NCBI RefSeq assembly: GCF_000741785.1
Contig: NZ_JGZP01000011.1
Coordinates: forward strand, 90,585 to 154,584
Direction: 5' to 3'
Origin: Bifidobacterium stellenboschense
Lineage (GTDB): Bacteria > Actinomycetota > Actinomycetes > Actinomycetales > Bifidobacteriaceae
Length of the DNA stretch: 64,000 nt
Below are positions 59,928 through 64,000 of the stretch, one piece after another. The number at the start of each line of letters is the position of its first letter. The first letter of the stretch is position 1. The notes beneath the pieces were generated by a model. It ran no database searches, had not been told where the DNA came from, and saw only the letters and a list, made by a program, of their open reading frames with translations. Position numbers and translations under genes: made by a program.

Positions 59928-61949
59928 ATGAATGACAGCGGCAGCACCGCCCTCGGCGTGCTCATCTTCGTCGGACTCTTCGCCATCTGCCTCGTATGGG
60001 AGATCCTGAAACGCAAGGCGAACACCGCGTTGAACCGCAACGTGTTCAGCCGCGGCACCTATCAGGAGCAGCAGGCGTTGATCGAACACAGGTTCACCTA
60101 CCCGTGCCAGGCCAAGTGGAGCGACGTCAAGCCGCTGCTGAAGGAGTCCCCGCTCGGCGACAATCTGCAGGTCGCGAAGGAGACCGACGACGGCGTCCAA
60201 TGGATCTACTACGCGTTCCACCTGCGCACCACCGGCAATGGCGAGTTCACCGCGTACCTCCAGATCGACGAGCAGGCGCAGCGCGCCACGTTCGAATTCA
60301 TCCGATGGGCGAACGTGGACGGCGTGGTCCGTCACATCGACCAGATGAAACAGCTCAAGACATGGGTCCAGGATGTCATCGAACAGGCGAACCGCAACCA
60401 GACCACGCAACCCACGCAGACCGCACAGACCGCGACACAACCAACTCGCCCGGTTCCATCCCCGCAACCACCACAACCGTCTCCGCAGTCCGCGCAACCC
60501 GACACGCATGCGGTGCCGCTGCCGTCGCAGGGGCCCGTCGTGCGGATCCATCTGTCGGTGCCGACACGGACGCCCGCGACCGCCAAGGCGCCCGACGCGA
60601 CGACCGGCGAGACGTCCAACGAAACATCCACCGGTCCGGCGGCATCCGCTGTACAGCCGGCGGCCCCGACATCGGCCGACGCGGATCAGGCATCGCCGAC
60701 GACGCCGGCATCCGAGACGGATACCGCCTCCGCACTCGCCGAAAACCACATGAAACCGACGAAACCGTTCACGCCACAGGAATGGACCATCGGCGAATGG
60801 CATCCGCTGCTGCCGATGTTCCAGCAGCGTTGGAAGTACGCGGCATTCGTTCCCCCGGTGATCGGACTCATCGGCGTGCTCTATTTCGGATTCAAACCAT
60901 CCGGCTCCTACGCCGGGTACACGGCCGGATCGATCATCCTGCCGGACAGGTACACGGATTACGGCACCGGATCCATACTCGAGGAGTACGGGTACATGTC
61001 CGCCGACCAGTTGAACGGTATTCTTGCGGACCTGCGCGCCGAGAACATGCACGGGTTCATCGGATGGATCGTGTTCACGCTGGCCATGCTGGCCTTGGTC
61101 GCCGTACTGTCGATGGCCTACGACGCCAGTTCACGCAGCATAGCGACGTTGCTGTCCAACGACGACGACATGTACCGGTTCTTCCGCGACCGGTATGAGT
61201 CGGAACACGGCAAATACACGCCGACGTTCCAGGACGAGGCGCTGAACCTGCCGCTCACCATCGCCGACTACTCGTACGAATGGCTGCTGCGGCCCGGCAT
61301 GCTCAGCGCGAATCGGGACGCCCCGATCACGGAGGACTATAAGGCCGCCGTCTACCAGCAGTCACGCACCTTCCTCGGCAGACTGTACCTGCTGTACAAC
61401 GATCTGTGGTTCGACGCGGGGACGACCACGGCGAAACGCCTGTTCGGCGCGCTCGGCGGCAATGCGACGCCCGCGGCGACCACGGCGCCGACGTGGCAGA
61501 CCATGACGGCGCAGGCGCGGTCCGAAAACACGACCATGCAACCCAGGAAGACTCCCGCGGCATCCGCCGCGCCGGCCACGTCTGCCACACCCGCCGCACC
61601 CGCGAATCCCGAGGCATCCGCGAATCCTGCCGCATCCCCGGCGGTCCCTGCCTCTCCAGTGCCTGCATCCGCACCCCTGCCCGCACCAGCCCCCGCATCC
61701 GTACCCATGCGTGTGCCAGCTCCCGTATCCGCCGCCGCGCCTGACAATGCGACTTCGAGCACGTCCGGGAACACGACACCGTTCACGCCGCAATCGCAGA
61801 TGCCGCCCGTCCCCCTGCCTCAACCCGCAGCTGCACCCGTTCCGAAGTCAACCACGTCACGCGATTACAAATTCTGCGGTCAGTGCGGCGCGAAGCTGAA
61901 GCGGGAGATGGCGTTCTGTACCCAGTGCGGCGCGAAATGCGTCCGATAA
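59928..61949 (+). CDS. Large membrane protein with C-terminal zinc ribbon
   Basis: The 673 residues start with a TM (STALGVLIFVGLFAICLVWEIL) and a ~120-residue soluble domain (FTYPCQAKWSDVKPLLKESPLG, VQWIYYAFHLRTTGNGEFTAYLQID). A Thr/Pro/Ala linker and two more TM helices near residues 306-325 and 380-400 follow. A cytoplasmic part is next (SNDDDMYRFFRDRYESEHGKYTPTFQDEAL), then a long Ala/Pro-rich low-complexity stretch and the terminal ribbon (FCGQCGAKLKREMAFCTQCGAKCVR). AAAGGAG is 7 bases before the ATG. It ends the rightward zinc-ribbon set. Confidence 0.7.
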   Translation: MNDSGSTALGVLIFVGLFAICLVWEILKRKANTALNRNVFSRGTYQEQQALIEHRFTYPCQAKWSDVKPLLKESPLGDNLQVAKETDDGVQWIYYAFHLRTTGNGEFTAYLQIDEQAQRATFEFIRWANVDGVVRHIDQMKQLKTWVQDVIEQANRNQTTQPTQTAQTATQPTRPVPSPQPPQPSPQSAQPDTHAVPLPSQGPVVRIHLSVPTRTPATAKAPDATTGETSNETSTGPAASAVQPAAPTSADADQASPTTPASETDTASALAENHMKPTKPFTPQEWTIGEWHPLLPMFQQRWKYAAFVPPVIGLIGVLYFGFKPSGSYAGYTAGSIILPDRYTDYGTGSILEEYGYMSADQLNGILADLRAENMHGFIGWIVFTLAMLALVAVLSMAYDASSRSIATLLSNDDDMYRFFRDRYESEHGKYTPTFQDEALNLPLTIADYSYEWLLRPGMLSANRDAPITEDYKAAVYQQSRTFLGRLYLLYNDLWFDAGTTTAKRLFGALGGNATPAATTAPTWQTMTAQARSENTTMQPRKTPAASAAPATSATPAAPANPEASANPAASPAVPASPVPASAPLPAPAPASVPMRVPAPVSAAAPDNATSSTSGNTTPFTPQSQMPPVPLPQPAAAPVPKSTTSRDYKFCGQCGAKLKREMAFCTQCGAKCVR

Positions 61950-62196
61950 GGCAACGATAGGGTCCTCTCCGATTGTGGCGTGCCCGATCTGTGCAGGCAT
62001 GGTCATATGGGCTTTCCAACCTGAGTGGAAGAAACCGCCTTCCACTCAACCGGCATCATCCCGGTTTCCAGGTTGGATGGGAGGAAATACCCGCCACTCA
62101 ACTTCGCTGGCGGTTGCACATGCCTTGCTGGCGACCGGAGCGAAACGTCCATGCCCCGTATGACCGAATCGTTTCGCCCCGACGAACCACGGGGAA
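61950..62196. other. Intergenic region with a three-way-junction inverted repeat
   Basis: Outer arms CCAACCTG (62016-62023) and CAGGTTGG (62069-62076) enclose two hairpins: AGTGGAAG/CTTCCACT (62024-62046) and AACCGG/CCGGTT (62048-62066). A further stem CCGCCA/TGGCGG follows. The set lies between convergent genes, so it may end both transcripts. A GTG-started 62-codon frame (61975-62163) over it has no ribosome binding site and is not called. Confidence 0.6.
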
Positions 62197-64000
62197 CTAC
62201 CGCGTCAGCCCGAGCTTCCGCGCCCGGTCCAGCCGCTCCTGCACCTGCTCGCGCAGCGTCACGCCCTCGTACTCCCCCGCGTCCGGCGCGGCGACGGTGT
62301 AGATCACCCCGTCGCGCGTGGCGGCGATGACCCGCTTGCCGTCGGGCGCGTACACGACGGCGCGCACTTCGCCGGGAATCTCGCGTACGAGGGGGCCGGT
62401 CTGCATGTCGTAGCGGGCGAACATGACCGACCCGTCGGCCAGTCCCGCGGCGAATGCGTTCCCGTCCGGCGCGGCGGCGACGGCGCGCGATTGGTGCGCG
62501 TCGGTGAGCGACGCGAAATCGGTCATGCCGATGTGCATCGTCCACGGGTCATCGTCGCGGCGTGCGGCGTCCACGCCGTTCGCCCCGCCGTCGCCGGTCT
62601 TCGAACGGGAGATGCCGCGCGAGCAGAGCTGTGCGGGCGTGCCGTCGCCGACGAACAGCGCCTTGCTTCCGGACACGGCGATGGCGCGCGCGGTGCCGCC
62701 CAGGCAGATACCGATGCTGCCCACATCCGAGGCGGCGGCGCCCGGCAGGATCAGCGTGGACGCCCCCGCCTCCACGACGGCGAGCGTGCCGCCGTCGAAT
62801 CCGACGAACAGGCGTCCCTCGCCGTCCGCGCGCAGGGCGGTCACCTCCGCGCCCGCATCGTTGACGATCGTGCGCGACGGTCCGCCGCCGCGCACGCCGA
62901 TCACGTCGACCTGCGCGCCGCATCCGATGGCGATCTCGCGGCCGCCGGGCAGCACGGCGAGCGCACCCGGCGCGCAGCCGTCGGGCACGTCGATCCGGGT
63001 CGTCTTCCCCACGTCACCGGAACCACCACCGGCACCATCCGCACCATCATCGAACGTGACCCGGTACAGCACGGTGCTCCCGTCCTTCGTGCCGGCGACG
63101 ACCGCGGTGTCGGCGGCGTCCGGGGCGGTTGCGATGGCGACGCCCACGTCGACCGGCACGCGCGTGGCGTCCGAGACCACGCGGCCTTTCGCCGTGTCGA
63201 CGAGCGTGACACGCCCGTCGCGCGCGAGCAGCGCGGCGCGGCTCCCGTTGCCGCTCGTCCCACCCGCGCCCGCAGCGGAACCGGCACCCGTACCGCCCAG
63301 TGCGGCGCCGTCCATGAACCATGATCCGGTGTCCCTGACGACCGTCGTGCTCGCGCGCACCTTCCACACGGTCGCCTTCCCGTCGGAGGAGCGTACGGCG
63401 AGCGCCGACCCGTCCTCGCTCCATGCCATCGACGTGGTCTCCGTAAGGTCCGCGCCGGTGAGCGTCATCATCGTGCCGCCGCGTCGCGCGTCGAGGATGC
63501 GCACGTCGGTGCCGCCCAGTGCGGCGACTTCGAGCCCGTCGGGTGAGACGGCGTATCCGCGCGTCTTGCCGTCAGATGCGGCGCCTACGCCCGCGTCGGC
63601 GAGCGCGTCGGGCGTGCGCGTGTCGAGTGCGTCCGGGAAGTCGTATCCGGCGAACCGCTGGTCCGTGGCGTCCCCGTGGTCGTCGGGCACATGCGTGGCG
63701 AGCACCATGCGCATTGTGGCGACATACATGCTTCCGCGCATCGTGGCCGTGTCGTGCGGTTGGGCGAGCACGGTCCTCATCGCCGTGTACGGGTCGTCGT
63801 CGAGCGCGTCGCGCAGGGCGTCCCATCGCCGTGATTCCTCGTTCGCCTGGGCGTTGGCCTCGTCGATCTGGCGCATGCGGGTCGCGAACGTCGCGCCGCT
63901 CACGCCGGCGCAGACGATCGCGATCGCGGCGAGCACGGCGAGCACGCGCAGGATGACGCCGCGGCGGATGGATTGCGTGAGGTAGCGGGCGGCGACGGAT
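62197..64000 (-). CDS. Partial WD40-repeat protein, probably a STAND NTPase
   Basis: The frame stays open to the right edge, so only the last ~600 residues are visible. The part starts ARYLTQSIRRGVILR, then one hydrophobic segment (LAVLAAIAIVCAGVSGATF), a helix QIDEANAQANEESRRWDALRDALDDDPYTAMRTVLAQ, and a beta-propeller (YAVSPDGLEVAALGGTDVRILDARRG, MAWSEDGSALAVRSSDGKATVWKV, LFVGFDGGTLAVVEAG, YAPDGKRVIAATRDGVIYTVAAPDAG). The TM-helix-WD40 order is typical of the back half of STAND NTPases with WD40 sensors. The NTPase itself is outside the window, so this remains inference. Confidence 0.7.
   Translation of the reverse strand, partial: SVAARYLTQSIRRGVILRVLAVLAAIAIVCAGVSGATFATRMRQIDEANAQANEESRRWDALRDALDDDPYTAMRTVLAQPHDTATMRGSMYVATMRMVLATHVPDDHGDATDQRFAGYDFPDALDTRTPDALADAGVGAASDGKTRGYAVSPDGLEVAALGGTDVRILDARRGGTMMTLTGADLTETTSMAWSEDGSALAVRSSDGKATVWKVRASTTVVRDTGSWFMDGAALGGTGAGSAAGAGGTSGNGSRAALLARDGRVTLVDTAKGRVVSDATRVPVDVGVAIATAPDAADTAVVAGTKDGSTVLYRVTFDDGADGAGGGSGDVGKTTRIDVPDGCAPGALAVLPGGREIAIGCGAQVDVIGVRGGGPSRTIVNDAGAEVTALRADGEGRLFVGFDGGTLAVVEAGASTLILPGAAASDVGSIGICLGGTARAIAVSGSKALFVGDGTPAQLCSRGISRSKTGDGGANGVDAARRDDDPWTMHIGMTDFASLTDAHQSRAVAAAPDGNAFAAGLADGSVMFARYDMQTGPLVREIPGEVRAVVYAPDGKRVIAATRDGVIYTVAAPDAGEYEGVTLREQVQERLDRARKLGLTR

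Noticed and set aside
61975..62163. A 62-codon frame with a CPIC motif after the last zinc-ribbon gene
   Set aside because: It needs a GTG start without a ribosome binding site and lies on top of the three-way-junction repeat. A single CxxC is not a ribbon.

Overview
The window looks like a chromosomal segment of a Bifidobacterium or a close relative. The DNA is high in G+C, and several gene sets point there: an L-lactate dehydrogenase of bifidobacterial type, a FruE/K/F/G-type sugar ABC transporter, an actinobacterial MtrA-MtrB-LpqB signalling locus, an actinobacterial LexA with TCGAAC-type boxes, and several apparently leaderless genes with a -10 hexamer 7-8 bases before the ATG. The genus call is inference from gene content. 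No rRNA, tRNA or CRISPR array was seen.

Left part (1-24.1 kb), mostly housekeeping: the edge of a secreted protein gene, lexA, a cation-efflux protein, ldh, hflX, a small-domain methyltransferase, the long helicase hrpA, a YhbY-type RNA-binding protein and an MFS exporter. After an 0.8-kb repeat-rich gap come the sugar ABC genes (fruG, fruF, fruK), read leftwards. They sit directly behind an in-frame chimera of the start of lpqB and the end of a sugar-binding protein gene. Upstream are mtrB and a frameshifted mtrA, then rarA and a DUF3516-type helicase.

Middle (24.1-32.4 kb): a 1.9-kb gene-poor block of nested direct repeats and palindromes, an XRE-type regulator with a duplicated start region and a 22-codon overlapping upstream ORF, two zinc-ribbon membrane proteins, a secreted propeller-like protein and PPK2.

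Right part (32.4-64 kb), the most unusual region: a large accessory locus. A run of eleven rightward genes (33.6-51.5 kb) encodes a small zinc ribbon, a small membrane protein, a membrane-associated P-loop GTPase, a GrpE-like protein, an Hsp70, an Hsp70 fused to a von Willebrand A domain, a J-like/zinc-ribbon/Fn3 protein, a zinc-ribbon GTPase, a GAP1-like GTPase-associated protein, a membrane protein with SGWTR repeats, and a J-like Sel1-repeat protein. Behind them lie two paralogous zinc-ribbon-tagged proteins, a YbjN-like protein, a tubulin-like GTPase, three zinc-ribbon membrane proteins and, at the right edge, the C-terminal part of a WD40 protein that resembles a STAND NTPase. I read this as a private chaperone set (Hsp70 + GrpE-like + J-like) wired to GTPases and a tubulin-like protein, with zinc ribbons as a shared module. 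Similar parts have been described in predicted GTPase-centred conflict systems, but I do not know this combination as a characterised system.
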